A DNA stretch of 15,622 bases. It comes from Promethearchaeia archaeon (GTDB taxonomy: Archaea; Asgardarchaeota; Lokiarchaeia; Sigyniarchaeales; SOKP01). Positions 1-8,287 of the stretch are shown here, one piece after another (position 1 is the stretch's first letter; each line of letters opens with the position of its first letter). The notes below the pieces were generated by a model. It made no database searches and was not told where the DNA came from. It saw nothing but the letters and a program-made list of their open reading frames with translations. The position numbers and the translations under genes are program-made. Location of the stretch: assembly GCA_029856375.1 (NCBI GenBank), contig JAHQWX010000007.1:1-15622 (forward strand), in the 5' to 3' direction.

Positions 1-1
1 A

Positions 2-598
2 GAAGGAGATTTGATCGGGATTAGAGGACCATTTGGAAACGGATTTGATATAGCAAATAATCCCGATAATGGTTTAAATATTATAGTTGGTGGAGGAATT
101 GGAATGTCGCCACTTATTCCACTGGTATCTCAATTAATTAATGTGAAAAAAACAGTAATCGTAATTGAAGGGGTAAAATGCAACGAGGATATTATTTTTA
201 AGAAGTTCTTAGAAAAGAATTTAACAGAAAATGAGACTTTTTTTCTCTCCACAGACGATGGTAGTTGCGGTTATAAGGGATTTGCAACAGACCTTTTTAA
301 TTCAATTGTGGACGCTGAAGTGAAGAAAGGAAATGAAATATCGCAAGTCTATAGTTGCGGACCGGAGATTATGTTATACGAGCTATTTAGGATATGTGAA
401 GACCTAAAAATACCTTTCCAAGCCAGTCTTGAAAGAATGATGAGGTGTGGTTTTGGAATGTGTGGATTGTGTGTATTGGATCCATCTGGTTTGAGAGTAT
501 GTAAAGAAGGACCAGTGTTTGATTCAAAAATTTTAAGAACTTGCGATGACTTTGGTAAATATTGCAGAGATTTAAGCGGCAAAAAATTTAGTATTTAA
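2..598 (+). CDS. pyrK: Dihydroorotate dehydrogenase electron transfer subunit (PyrK-like), 5' end missing
   Basis: C-terminal part of an FAD/[2Fe-2S] reductase subunit. In type 1B dihydroorotate dehydrogenase, PyrK passes electrons from the PyrD flavin to NAD in pyrimidine synthesis. The frame is open to the left edge and reads EGDLIGIRGPFGNGF, a conserved part of the FAD domain, so the TTG at 11 is not the start. A glycine-rich nucleotide-binding stretch follows (VGGGIGMSPL, about positions 86-118), then YSCGPEIM. The C-terminal cluster motif RCGFGMCGLCVLD...VC (C-x4-C-x2-C-x9-C) precedes KEGPVFD, which is typical of PyrK. Related electron-transfer subunits of sulfhydrogenases share the fold, but the CxxxxCxxC...VCxxGPVF arrangement favours PyrK. 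A pyrD partner would be expected to the left of the window. The elp3 start lies 19 bases downstream. Confidence 0.82.
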   Translation, partial: EGDLIGIRGPFGNGFDIANNPDNGLNIIVGGGIGMSPLIPLVSQLINVKKTVIVIEGVKCNEDIIFKKFLEKNLTENETFFLSTDDGSCGYKGFATDLFNSIVDAEVKKGNEISQVYSCGPEIMLYELFRICEDLKIPFQASLERMMRCGFGMCGLCVLDPSGLRVCKEGPVFDSKILRTCDDFGKYCRDLSGKKFSI

Positions 599-617
599 AC
601 AATCGAGATATTGTTCG

Positions 618-2243
618 ATGCGACCACAAATTTTAGATGTTTCTCCAGAAATTGAAGAAAAGATCGCAAGAGAAATTATTAATTATTTACATCGACATCC
701 GAACATTAGCAAAAATAAAATCACGAACATTAAAGGCAAAATTGGAAAAAAATACGGACATAAGAAGGTCATAAAAAACGCAACTGTTTTAAAATACGCC
801 AAAGATTCTGAATATGAATTTTTAACCAACTTATTGAAAAGGAGAATAACCAGAACGATTTCTGGAGTCACAATTATCGCAATTATGACTAAACCATTGC
901 CTTGTCCTGGAACCTGTATCTATTGCCCCGGACCTGATTCTCAACCTGACGACCGCGTTGCTCAATCTTATACCGGATTAGAACCTGCTGCGTTGAGATC
1001 TATAAATAGCAACTACGATCCTTATTTACAAGTGAAAAGTCGCATCAACGATCTAGAAGCAATTGGCCATAGCGTAGATAAGATCGAATTAATCGTGATG
1101 GGTGGCACCTTTCCAGCTACAGATATTGACTATCAAACTAATTTTATTAAAGGAGCTTTAGAGGGCGTTATCGATACACATGTTCCAACTCTATCCGAAA
1201 CAAAAGCTCTAGCTGAGAAAGCTTCAAGAGCATTAGTTGGACTTACTATTGAGACAAGACCCGACTATTGCACTCCTAACGATATTGACCGTATGTTAGA
1301 TTATGGGACAACCAGAGTAGAAATTGGCGTTCAGACAGTGTTCAACGATATTTATGAGCTTGTAAACCGTGGTCATACTACAAAAGAGAGCATCGAAGCG
1401 ATAAGATGGGCTAAAGATGCGGGCTTAAAGGTCAATACACATATTATGCCAAACTTACCAGGATCCAATTACGACAAGGACATGAAATTGTTTAATATAC
1501 TCTTTTCTGACTCAAATTATAGACCTGATTTACTAAAAATTTATCCTTGTTTAGTAGTAAAAGGGACAGAATTATACGATTGGTGGAAGAATGGAAAGTA
1601 CGAGCCTTACGAATTGAACGATTTAATTAATTTAATTGCATCTACGAAAAAAAATCTTCCCCCGTATGTTAGAATTCAACGAATTATGAGAGATATCCCT
1701 GCGAATTTAATAGAAGCTGGTTGTAAGAAGAGTAATTTAAGACAGCTCGTTCAAGAAAGATTAAGAGAAACAGAATCTGAATGCAATTGCATTCGATGCA
1801 GAGAATACGGAATATCAAATCGAATTGACCCAATCGACGAAAAGATCATAGATAACGCTAAATTAAATAGATTAGATTATGAAGCTTCAAAAGGAACTGA
1901 AGTTTTCCTTTCTTTTGATAGTCAAAAGTTTTTATTAGGATATTTGCGACTAAGAAAGCCTTCACCTAAAGCTCATAGGATAGAATTAAATGATGGACAT
2001 ACAATGATCGTCAGGGAAATCAAAGTAGTTGGTGAATTAGTTCCAAAAGGTGCAAAACCACGCAAAAAGGCTCAAATACAGCATCGAGGATTTGGGAAAG
2101 AATTGATGGATGCTGCTGAAAAAATTTCTAAGGAAGATTTTGACGCTAAAAAGTTGGCAGTTATTAGCGGATTGGGCGTTAAAAGGTGGTTTAATAAATT
2201 AGGCTACGATGAGGATGGCCCTTATGTTTCAAAAAAAATATGA
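618..2243 (+). CDS. elp3: tRNA uridine(34) acetyltransferase Elp3 (radical SAM and GNAT)
   Basis: Full-length (541 aa) archaeal Elp3. It uses S-adenosylmethionine and acetyl-CoA to build the carboxymethyl group on wobble uridine 34 of tRNAs. Archaea have no other Elongator subunits, so it acts alone. The radical SAM core begins with Cys96, Cys100 and Cys103 (PCPGTCIYCPG), followed by QSYTGLEPAALR. Further core blocks are MGGTFPA, IETRPDYC and RVEIGVQT. A cysteine cluster with C-x-C-x2-C spacing (CNCIRC, around residue 390) matches the family's zinc site. The C-terminal GNAT acetyltransferase domain has the acetyl-CoA loop QHRGFGKEL (about 488-496) and SGLGVKRWFNKLGY (about 517-530). The ATG is 19 bases after pyrK, without a clear Shine-Dalgarno site. 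Odd point: the first two cluster cysteines are separated by three residues, where characterised archaeal Elp3 proteins have four. Identity is secure. Confidence 0.95.
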   Translation: MRPQILDVSPEIEEKIAREIINYLHRHPNISKNKITNIKGKIGKKYGHKKVIKNATVLKYAKDSEYEFLTNLLKRRITRTISGVTIIAIMTKPLPCPGTCIYCPGPDSQPDDRVAQSYTGLEPAALRSINSNYDPYLQVKSRINDLEAIGHSVDKIELIVMGGTFPATDIDYQTNFIKGALEGVIDTHVPTLSETKALAEKASRALVGLTIETRPDYCTPNDIDRMLDYGTTRVEIGVQTVFNDIYELVNRGHTTKESIEAIRWAKDAGLKVNTHIMPNLPGSNYDKDMKLFNILFSDSNYRPDLLKIYPCLVVKGTELYDWWKNGKYEPYELNDLINLIASTKKNLPPYVRIQRIMRDIPANLIEAGCKKSNLRQLVQERLRETESECNCIRCREYGISNRIDPIDEKIIDNAKLNRLDYEASKGTEVFLSFDSQKFLLGYLRLRKPSPKAHRIELNDGHTMIVREIKVVGELVPKGAKPRKKAQIQHRGFGKELMDAAEKISKEDFDAKKLAVISGLGVKRWFNKLGYDEDGPYVSKKI

Positions 2244-2319
2244 AAGGATAACAATTTTAAATTTTAAGCGTAAAATAAAATAAATAAAGATCCTCAACTC
2301 CACTATAAATAGAAAGAAA

Positions 2320-4242
2320 ATGAAAGATTACGATTACAAAAAACTTGGACTTAAAGTAGGAATAGAAATTCATCAACAATTAGATACAAAAACAAAATTA
2401 TTTTGTAGGTGTCCAAGTGAACTACGAGGGAATAAACCTCCTGATTTTACTCTTATTCGTTATATGCGACCAGTTTTAGGAGAGATGGGATTATACGACG
2501 AAGCGATGCTAACTGAGTACGAGAAAGGAATGACGATAGTGTACGAAGGGTACAAAGATACGATATGCACATACGAAATGGATGAAACCCCCCCATTCGA
2601 ATGTAATTATGAAGGTATTGACATTGCCTTGACAATTGCATCGCTTTTAAAAATGACGATCTTTAACGAATTACATGTTTCTCGAAAAAATTATCTTGAT
2701 GGTAGCGTTCCGTGTGGCTTCCAGAGAACGACCGTTGTGGCTACTGACGGAGAAATTGAATTAGAGAGCGGGAAAAAGATCGGAATCGAATTTATTTGTT
2801 TGGAGGAAGACGCAGCAAGGAAAATTGAAACGGATAATAAAACCAACTATTTTAGACTAGATCGGTTGGGAATCCCTCTAGTAGAAATCACTACAAAACC
2901 AGATATTAATACTCCTCAAGAAGCTCGCGATTGTGCAGAGCGAATTGGACTTCTTCTATGGGGAACTGGGAAAGTAAAAACTATATTAGGGTCTATTAGA
3001 CAAGATTTAAATGTGAGCATCGCGAAAGGTTCAAGAATAGAAATAAAAGGTGTGCAAAAATTAGATTGGTTTATTCCACTAATTAATAACGAAGTTTCTC
3101 GTCAATTGAAATTGGTAGAAATTACTGAAAAATTAAAAGAAAGAGGAATTAAACCAGAAACTCTTGAAGAAAAAGTTATAGATTTATCTAAAGATTTGAA
3201 AAATACTAAATGCGGATTCGTAAATAAAGGTATAAAGTCGGGGAAAAAGCTCTTAGGTATTAACTTTCCAGGTTTTAACGGACTTTTTGGCTTGGAACTG
3301 CAACCTAATAGGCGATTTGGAACTGAAGTAGCCAATAAAGTCAATATAATATCAGGTCTAAAAGGATTAATCCATTCTGACGAGGATTTGAATAAATACG
3401 GTTTTTCAAATGAAGAAGTCGAAGCAATGAAGAAAAAATTGAATTCTACCAGCGACGACTGTTTTGTATTGGTGCTTGGAAAGGAAGAAAACGCGAGAAA
3501 GGCAATGAATATTATCTTTAAAAGAACTGAAATGGCCTTTAACGGCGTTCTTGGCGAAACCCGGAGAGCATTAGAGGATGGAAATACTGAATTTTTACGA
3601 GAATTGCACGGAGGTGCGCGTCTTTATCCAGATACTGACTCTAAAGCTATAATTATAACCAACGATCGAATTAACGACATTCAAAAGGAACTGCCGGAAT
3701 TTCCTTGGATTGTGATGAAGCAATATTCAAAAAAATATAAAATTGAGGAGAGACTCGTTAAAGACCTAATATTCGAAGGAAAACTTAAATTATTCGAAAA
3801 ATCTCTCGAAGTATACAATAATCCATCGCTAATACTAACTACCTTATTAGAGACAACAAAAGCGTTAAGCAGAGATGGAGTTAATGCTGATGAAATCATC
3901 GATACTCAATACATTGAACTCTTTAATTCTCTAAAATCCAATGAAATCAGCAAAGAAATAATTGAAGATGTCCTTAGTGAGCTAGCAAAATCTCCAAAAA
4001 TAACTTTAAAACAAGTTAAGAAACAATTGAAAATAACCAAACTTTCTGAAGCAGATTTAATCAAAATCGTTGAAGAAGTCGTCAATAAGGGAACGGATTT
4101 AATCAAAGAAAAGAAGATGAACGCATTTGGCGGTTTAATGGGTGATGTGATGAAGCAAGTGAGAGGTGGAATTGATGGGAAAATAGTGGCTGAAAAGTTG
4201 AGAGAAGCCATTAAAAACAAAATGGAGGAGTTAAAACTATGA
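2320..4242 (+). CDS. gatE: Glu-tRNA(Gln) amidotransferase subunit E
   Basis: Archaea-specific subunit of the GatDE complex. It binds Glu-tRNA(Gln), phosphorylates the glutamyl group and transfers ammonia from GatD to give Gln-tRNA(Gln). At 640 aa it has the usual family length. The GatB/E catalytic core starts with LGLKVGIEIHQQLDT (residues 9-23) and CRCPSEL, then RKNYLDGSVPCGFQRT (122-137). About residues 285-400 form the AspRS-like insert domain that is particular to GatE and absent from bacterial GatB. The core resumes with VLGETRRAL and GGARLYPDTDS (431-441). The last 180 residues are the helical, YqeY-like tail that contacts tRNA. The gene overlaps gatD by four bases (ATGA), so the two are translationally coupled. 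The ATG follows a 76-base gap after elp3, and no convincing Shine-Dalgarno sequence is seen. Confidence 0.96.
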   Translation: MKDYDYKKLGLKVGIEIHQQLDTKTKLFCRCPSELRGNKPPDFTLIRYMRPVLGEMGLYDEAMLTEYEKGMTIVYEGYKDTICTYEMDETPPFECNYEGIDIALTIASLLKMTIFNELHVSRKNYLDGSVPCGFQRTTVVATDGEIELESGKKIGIEFICLEEDAARKIETDNKTNYFRLDRLGIPLVEITTKPDINTPQEARDCAERIGLLLWGTGKVKTILGSIRQDLNVSIAKGSRIEIKGVQKLDWFIPLINNEVSRQLKLVEITEKLKERGIKPETLEEKVIDLSKDLKNTKCGFVNKGIKSGKKLLGINFPGFNGLFGLELQPNRRFGTEVANKVNIISGLKGLIHSDEDLNKYGFSNEEVEAMKKKLNSTSDDCFVLVLGKEENARKAMNIIFKRTEMAFNGVLGETRRALEDGNTEFLRELHGGARLYPDTDSKAIIITNDRINDIQKELPEFPWIVMKQYSKKYKIEERLVKDLIFEGKLKLFEKSLEVYNNPSLILTTLLETTKALSRDGVNADEIIDTQYIELFNSLKSNEISKEIIEDVLSELAKSPKITLKQVKKQLKITKLSEADLIKIVEEVVNKGTDLIKEKKMNAFGGLMGDVMKQVRGGIDGKIVAEKLREAIKNKMEELKL

Positions 4243-5582
4243 GCGAAGAGTATCCCGGATATTCTAAAGACGCAATAGAGGTGTTAAAAAAGGTTGGTGC
4301 GGAAATTTGGTCTATTGTAGAAATAAAAACACAATCTGCAACATATAAAGGAATCTTACTACCACGTTATCAATTGTCAGAGCCGGGTTTTATCGAGATT
4401 AAATTGGAAAGCGGGTATAACATTGGTATTAAATTAACAAAAGATATCGACATTAAAGTTGTTGGAAAGCGAGAAGGGAAATATCAAATCCCCGAGAAAT
4501 CCTTTCCCACTAATAAAAAATTGCCTAATATTAAGCTCTTTGGAACGGGTGGAACCGTGGCATCAAGACTTGACTACACCACTGGTGCCGTAATACCTGC
4601 TTTTACTCCCGGAGAATTATTTAGTGCGGTACCTGAATTAGCGGATATATGTAATTTAGATACGGAAATCGTTTTCGAGATACTTTCAGAAAACATGAGA
4701 CCAAGTTATTGGCAACAATTGGCAACGAAAATTGAAAAAGAGGCGAATTCTGGAATAGATGGAATTGTAATCGGTCACGGAACTGACACTATGGGTTTTA
4801 CCTCTGCAGCTCTTTCTTTTATGTTAAAAGATTTGTCTGTGCCAGTTGTAATTGTAGGGAGTCAGCGGAGTAGCGATAGACCTTCTTCTGATTCTGCCTT
4901 AAATTTAATTAACGCAACAACCGTTGCTGCAAACTCAGACTTAGCTGAAGTCGTCGTGTGCATGTTAGGGTCTTCATCGCATAAATATGGATTAATACAC
5001 AGAGGCACTCTCGTTAGAAAGATGCATTCCTCAGTAAGGCACACTTTCAGAACGATCGGAGATATTCCTCTTGGAAAAGTAGAGAATGGAAAAATTAAAA
5101 TGCTCAAACGCGAGTATCGCAAGAGAAACAAGTCTAAAACCAAAGCGATAACCGATTTTGAAGAAAAAGTAGGCCTAGTTTATTCGTATCCCGGAATAAC
5201 TAACGATATTATTGATTTCTATGTGGATGAGAAATATAAAGGAATCGTAATCGCAGGTACAGGTCTAGGACACACTCCCACCTATATATACGACTCGATA
5301 AAGAGAGCGACCGATGAGGGCATCGTATTATTAATGGTAACTCAATGCCTTAATGGTTTCGTAGGAATGAATGTATACTCGACTGGTAGAGAATTGTTAG
5401 AACTAGGAGTAATCGCCGGAAAGAACATGTTGCCTGAAGTTGCTTATGTTAAACTGGGTTGGGTTTTAGGACAAACTCAAAATCCAGAAGAAGTGAAAAA
5501 TCTATTATTAACAAATGTTGCTGGGGAATTTTTGGAAAGAGAGATTCCAATCGCGTTTAATTATAATGCTGAGGAATTGTAA
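4239..5582 (+). CDS. gatD: Glu-tRNA(Gln) amidotransferase subunit D (asparaginase-like)
   Basis: The glutaminase subunit of GatDE. It releases ammonia that is channelled to GatE for amidation of Glu-tRNA(Gln). The 447-aa protein has an N-terminal SH3-like/AnsA-type extension of about 90 residues (IWSIVEIKTQSATYKGILLP) that distinguishes GatD from free type I asparaginases. The catalytic asparaginase domain carries FGTGGTVASRLDYTTGAV (101-118; Thr103 is the likely nucleophile), GHGTDTMGFTSAAL (179-192; Thr182 and Asp183) and GTLVRKMHSSVRHTF (256-270; Lys261 a candidate catalytic lysine). The C-terminal part contains GTGLGHTP and TQCLNGFVGMNVYSTGREL. The start codon lies inside the gatE stop (ATGA overlap), supporting one mRNA and equal production of the two partners. 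Confidence 0.96.
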   Translation: MSEEYPGYSKDAIEVLKKVGAEIWSIVEIKTQSATYKGILLPRYQLSEPGFIEIKLESGYNIGIKLTKDIDIKVVGKREGKYQIPEKSFPTNKKLPNIKLFGTGGTVASRLDYTTGAVIPAFTPGELFSAVPELADICNLDTEIVFEILSENMRPSYWQQLATKIEKEANSGIDGIVIGHGTDTMGFTSAALSFMLKDLSVPVVIVGSQRSSDRPSSDSALNLINATTVAANSDLAEVVVCMLGSSSHKYGLIHRGTLVRKMHSSVRHTFRTIGDIPLGKVENGKIKMLKREYRKRNKSKTKAITDFEEKVGLVYSYPGITNDIIDFYVDEKYKGIVIAGTGLGHTPTYIYDSIKRATDEGIVLLMVTQCLNGFVGMNVYSTGRELLELGVIAGKNMLPEVAYVKLGWVLGQTQNPEEVKNLLLTNVAGEFLEREIPIAFNYNAEEL

Positions 5583-5627
5583 ATAACAAATTAAACCAAA
5601 AAAAATAAAAGTTTTCCAAATTTTACC

Positions 5628-5651
5628 TATTTAATTCTACATTATTTAAAT
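5628..5651 (+). promoter_or_regulatory. Candidate promoter of rpl2
   Basis: The 92-base gap between gatD and rpl2 is very AT-rich. TATTTAAT at 5628-5635 would place the transcription start near 5657, giving a leader of about 17 bases that still contains the Shine-Dalgarno-like site. A second box, TTTAAAT at 5645-5651, would put the start on the initiation codon itself and remove that site, so the first is preferred. A short T-rich stretch around 5611-5624 could also end the gatED transcript. Prediction only. Confidence 0.35.
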
Positions 5652-5662
5652 TAGAAAAAAGC

Positions 5663-5670
5663 GGTGGATC
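5663..5670 (+). promoter_or_regulatory. Ribosome binding site fixing the GTG start of rpl2
   Basis: GGTGGATC, close to the consensus GGTGATC complementary to the archaeal 16S rRNA 3' end, sits four bases before the GTG at 5675. It supports that GTG over the in-frame ATG at 5690, in agreement with the conserved L2 N-terminus MGKRI. Confidence 0.5.
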
Positions 5671-5674
5671 TTTC

Positions 5675-6394
5675 GTGGGAAAACGGATTATGGTTCAGAG
5701 AAAGGGTCGTGGAAACCTAAATTGGCGTAGTCCTAGCCATAAACACATTGGAGCTGTTCACTACCGGAACATTGTAGATAGAACCGATGTAAAAATGTTC
5801 AAAGTCATTGAATTCCTTCACGCCCCCAGCAGAGGCATACCTGTTGCAAAAGTCAGATATAACGACGGTAAAATAAATTTATTTCTTCCGCCAGAAGGCG
5901 TTTTTATGGGAGAAGAATTTACCCATGGAAGTGGCGCTGAAATTTCAGTAGGAAATGTTCTACCAATTGGTGAGGTTCCTCTCGGAACTTATATTTGTAA
6001 TTTAGAAGGAACTCCCTTTGACGGGGGAAAGTTTATTAGATCGTCTGGAGCAACAGGTAATGTCGTAGGACGCTCAGGAAATTCAACTGAAGTGCAATTC
6101 CCATCAAAGAAAACACGATTATTTAACAACAACTGCCTATGCACGGTGGGAGTTATCGCAGGCGGTGGTAGAACCGAAAAACCCTTTGTTAAAGCGGGCA
6201 ATAAATACCATCACATCAAACCTAAGGCGAGAAAATGGCCCATTAACCGTGGATGTGCAATGAATGCAGCGAGTCATCCTCATGGAGGAGGCTCGAAGCA
6301 AGGTCCCGGAAGACCTTCCACAGTCGGTAGAAATACCCCACCAGGAAGAAAAGTAGGCCTTATAGCCGCGAGAAGAACTGGTCGTAGGAAATAA
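5675..6394 (+). CDS. rpl2: Large ribosomal subunit protein L2 (uL2)
   Basis: Core 50S protein near the peptidyl-transferase centre, needed for subunit association. The 239-aa length and N-terminus MGKRIMVQRKGRG are of the archaeal/eukaryotic type. Landmarks are an OB-fold N-terminal half (HYRNIVDRTDVKMFKVIEF onward) and an SH3-like C-terminal half. The latter includes GATGNVVGRSG, AAS-HPHGGG (198-206, with the near-universal histidine block), GRPSTVGRNTPPGRKVG and a basic tail ending RRTGRRK. It starts at GTG. The gene is alone: upstream is gatD and downstream a convergent membrane protein gene whose last base is adjacent to the rpl2 stop. Archaeal rpl2 is usually flanked by rpl23 and rps19, neither of which is present here. 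Confidence 0.97.
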   Translation: MGKRIMVQRKGRGNLNWRSPSHKHIGAVHYRNIVDRTDVKMFKVIEFLHAPSRGIPVAKVRYNDGKINLFLPPEGVFMGEEFTHGSGAEISVGNVLPIGEVPLGTYICNLEGTPFDGGKFIRSSGATGNVVGRSGNSTEVQFPSKKTRLFNNNCLCTVGVIAGGGRTEKPFVKAGNKYHHIKPKARKWPINRGCAMNAASHPHGGGSKQGPGRPSTVGRNTPPGRKVGLIAARRTGRRK

Positions 6395-7090
6395 TTACTC
6401 TCTTCTTTTAAGATATCCCCAATAAACCAAATAAAATCCTATTACCATTAAAGGCGGTGTAACAAGTGCCCAATATTCAGGGTGTCTGACGTAAAAAGTC
6501 GCAATGAGTGCATAACCAAAGAATAGAGCGATTGATGTCTTGCGAATGACTCCTGTAGATTTAATAGCAACGTAAAGGTACACTAGCGGCACAACCACTC
6601 GACAAGCGTAAAATATCAATGTAAATGTTGATTCGGTGCCAAATATATCTAATTGCATTAAATCAGGAATGAACATGTCGATGTTGAAAATCCACGCAAC
6701 ACAAATCGCAACGATTGGTAAAAATGTAAGCAGGTAATAAGTTTTCACGAAATATCTTTCAAGGAAAAATATCAAAACCGCGTAACCACTCAAAAAAATC
6801 GTCATCTCTACCAAAGCTAAATAATGCAAGACATCTTCGGTAAAAATGGGAAAGAGTGGAATTGGTTCTGCCTCGGCCGCCATGTTCACGAAAAGCAAAT
6901 CAAATAATTTCGTAGCCCCTATTAACAAAAAGAATATTGCATTCACCAAATAAGTATATCGCGTTCTTGGAAACTCTGCCTTCGGATACCTCATAAAAAA
7001 TATAACGGAAAAAGTAATGCTCAACCCTGCAATTACAAACCATAGAATTGCGTAAACCAAACCAATTATGTCCAATTCACAAACCCCCAC
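6395..7090 (-). CDS. Uncharacterised seven-helix membrane protein
   Basis: Family not recognised. The 231-aa protein is nearly all membrane: predicted helices at about 8-32, 46-67, 84-110, 116-136, 155-176, 184-200 and 206-227. The basic patches MRYPKAEFPRTR after helix 1 and LKRRE at the end suggest an external N-terminus and internal C-terminus. This is the topology of seven-helix receptors and of sensor domains in some histidine kinases, but no kinase or other cytoplasmic domain is attached. The upstream gene on this strand ends six bases before this start, so the two probably form one operon. The start is ambiguous: GTG at 7090, or TTG at 7075, which has a G-rich stretch upstream. The stop codon abuts the rpl2 stop tail to tail. 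A role in sensing or transport is inference from topology alone. Confidence 0.75.
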   Translation of the reverse strand: MGVCELDIIGLVYAILWFVIAGLSITFSVIFFMRYPKAEFPRTRYTYLVNAIFFLLIGATKLFDLLFVNMAAEAEPIPLFPIFTEDVLHYLALVEMTIFLSGYAVLIFFLERYFVKTYYLLTFLPIVAICVAWIFNIDMFIPDLMQLDIFGTESTFTLIFYACRVVVPLVYLYVAIKSTGVIRKTSIALFFGYALIATFYVRHPEYWALVTPPLMVIGFYLVYWGYLKRRE

Positions 7091-7096
7091 AAAGTT

Positions 7097-8221
7097 TTAA
7101 GTATTTTTAATTTCTTTTCTTTTTAACAATTTAGAAAAAATCTGTTTGATTAGCGATTCTTCCTTAATTTCTTCGAAATTTTGTATAAATAACCAACACA
7201 ACCAACTAATTAAAAGCCCCGGAAAAAATGCAACCATGGGAGCAATCTGTCCATCGAATGTGTAATAAACTCCAATGATTCCCAGCTCAAATAAAGCCGG
7301 GATCGCAAACTTTTTCGCGACAATAAGCAATAGAAGAATCAAGATTCCATGAAATAGAAGAATGTACAATAGCGGGTCAACTATTTCAAAATACCAAGTA
7401 TCGAGAATCATGTCTACTAGAGAACACGGAAGACCAATGTAAAATAACAATGTAATAGTCTTTTTGTCTTCATTCGAGATCGTTTCGTTTATTTTGTATA
7501 AATAGATGGGTACGATTACCAATAATCCCGCAATTATTATTAAGGCGCTCCATAGCATAAAAATACGGTTTCGACTAATTAGAAAATTAGTGGTTTGCAG
7601 TTCGAGTGATTTATAGTTCATAGCAAAACTCTCCAATATAAAAAGAAATCCGCTGGTTGCATCGTATATTGCTGAGCATACCTTTCTGTCATCATCCGCA
7701 TCATATATTGATGCTTCAAACGAAGCTTGACTTGATATTGTAGTTGACCACAAAACGAACAGTCTATCAATTCTGACAATGAATTTTGAGTTTGGTTCTC
7801 CAGAGATAACACCTAAAGAATCGATTACTGATATATTTCTACCGATATTTGATTGAAACGGAACATCAACGGCGCTTGGGATTGGTATGAAAAATATTGT
7901 GTAGTATTCAGATTTCACACCACCAATATATACAAGTCCCGTACTATCCGTTTCAATGTCTACTTGATCAGAACCGTGTGTTATCCTTGCGGTTGCAGTT
8001 GTTCCAACCGCTACTATTTCGAATCTTAAAGTGTCGGATGTTGTCTCCGAATAGGAGTCGCTTGTATATTTATACTCCGAAAAATATTCGTCAGATAGAA
8101 AAAAGGACGACTCTTTAGGATTAACATTGATAAACACCATAGAAACTTCTACAGCACCGGCTAAAAGAGCTAGCAAACCCACAAAAAATCCTATAATTAG
8201 CCTTTGTTTTATTGAGATCAT
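7097..8221 (-). CDS. Membrane protein with an extracytoplasmic beta-rich domain
   Basis: Family not recognised (374 aa). Residues 8-30 form a signal anchor or first helix. Residues about 33-215 are polar, rich in Ser, Thr and Asp, and predicted to be beta-sheet outside the cell. They end in a pattern VCSAIYDATSGFLFILESF...LELQTTNF that resembles the 'YD..TG.L' repeat of archaeal surface proteins and lipoproteins. Five further helices follow at roughly 220-243, 255-275, 280-301, 304-321 and 325-347. The short C-terminal tail is charged and lysine-rich (LLKRKEIKNT) and probably cytoplasmic. The ATG is preceded by a good promoter at 8270-8284. The seven-helix gene follows after six bases, so the pair is probably co-expressed and may act together. 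No catalytic motif was found. Confidence 0.75.
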   Translation of the reverse strand: MISIKQRLIIGFFVGLLALLAGAVEVSMVFINVNPKESSFFLSDEYFSEYKYTSDSYSETTSDTLRFEIVAVGTTATARITHGSDQVDIETDSTGLVYIGGVKSEYYTIFFIPIPSAVDVPFQSNIGRNISVIDSLGVISGEPNSKFIVRIDRLFVLWSTTISSQASFEASIYDADDDRKVCSAIYDATSGFLFILESFAMNYKSLELQTTNFLISRNRIFMLWSALIIIAGLLVIVPIYLYKINETISNEDKKTITLLFYIGLPCSLVDMILDTWYFEIVDPLLYILLFHGILILLLLIVAKKFAIPALFELGIIGVYYTFDGQIAPMVAFFPGLLISWLCWLFIQNFEEIKEESLIKQIFSKLLKRKEIKNT

Positions 8222-8269
8222 ATTAATCTAACAACCCGATTATTATAATTAAATATTTTTCGGAAAAGC

Positions 8270-8284
8270 TATATAAACTTTCAG
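8270..8284 (-). promoter_or_regulatory. Archaeal promoter of the two-gene membrane module
   Basis: On the minus strand this reads CTGAAAGTTTATATA: a purine-rich BRE-like element joined to a TATA box TTTATATA (8277-8270). Transcription would start about 25 bases on, near 8248, giving a leader of roughly 27 bases before the ATG at 8221. It is the clearest BRE/TATA pair in the window. Confidence 0.6.
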
Positions 8285-8287
8285 CCT

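Noticed and set aside
11..13. TTG as the start of pyrK
   Set aside because: The frame continues to the left edge with conserved residues (EGD before LIGIRGPFG), so the gene is cut by the window and this codon is internal.
2244..2319. A specific promoter for gatE in the gap after elp3
   Set aside because: The gap is AT-rich throughout with several equal TATA-like choices (for example 2255-2262 and 2304-2309) and no BRE or Shine-Dalgarno site to choose between them. Read-through from elp3 is equally possible.
3906..4220. 104-residue reading frame on the minus strand within gatE
   Set aside because: It is a shadow of the gatE coding sequence, with low-complexity hydrophobic/Ser content and no separate signals. 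The same holds for the other frames opposite elp3, gatE, gatD, rpl2, the ligase and the carboxypeptidase.
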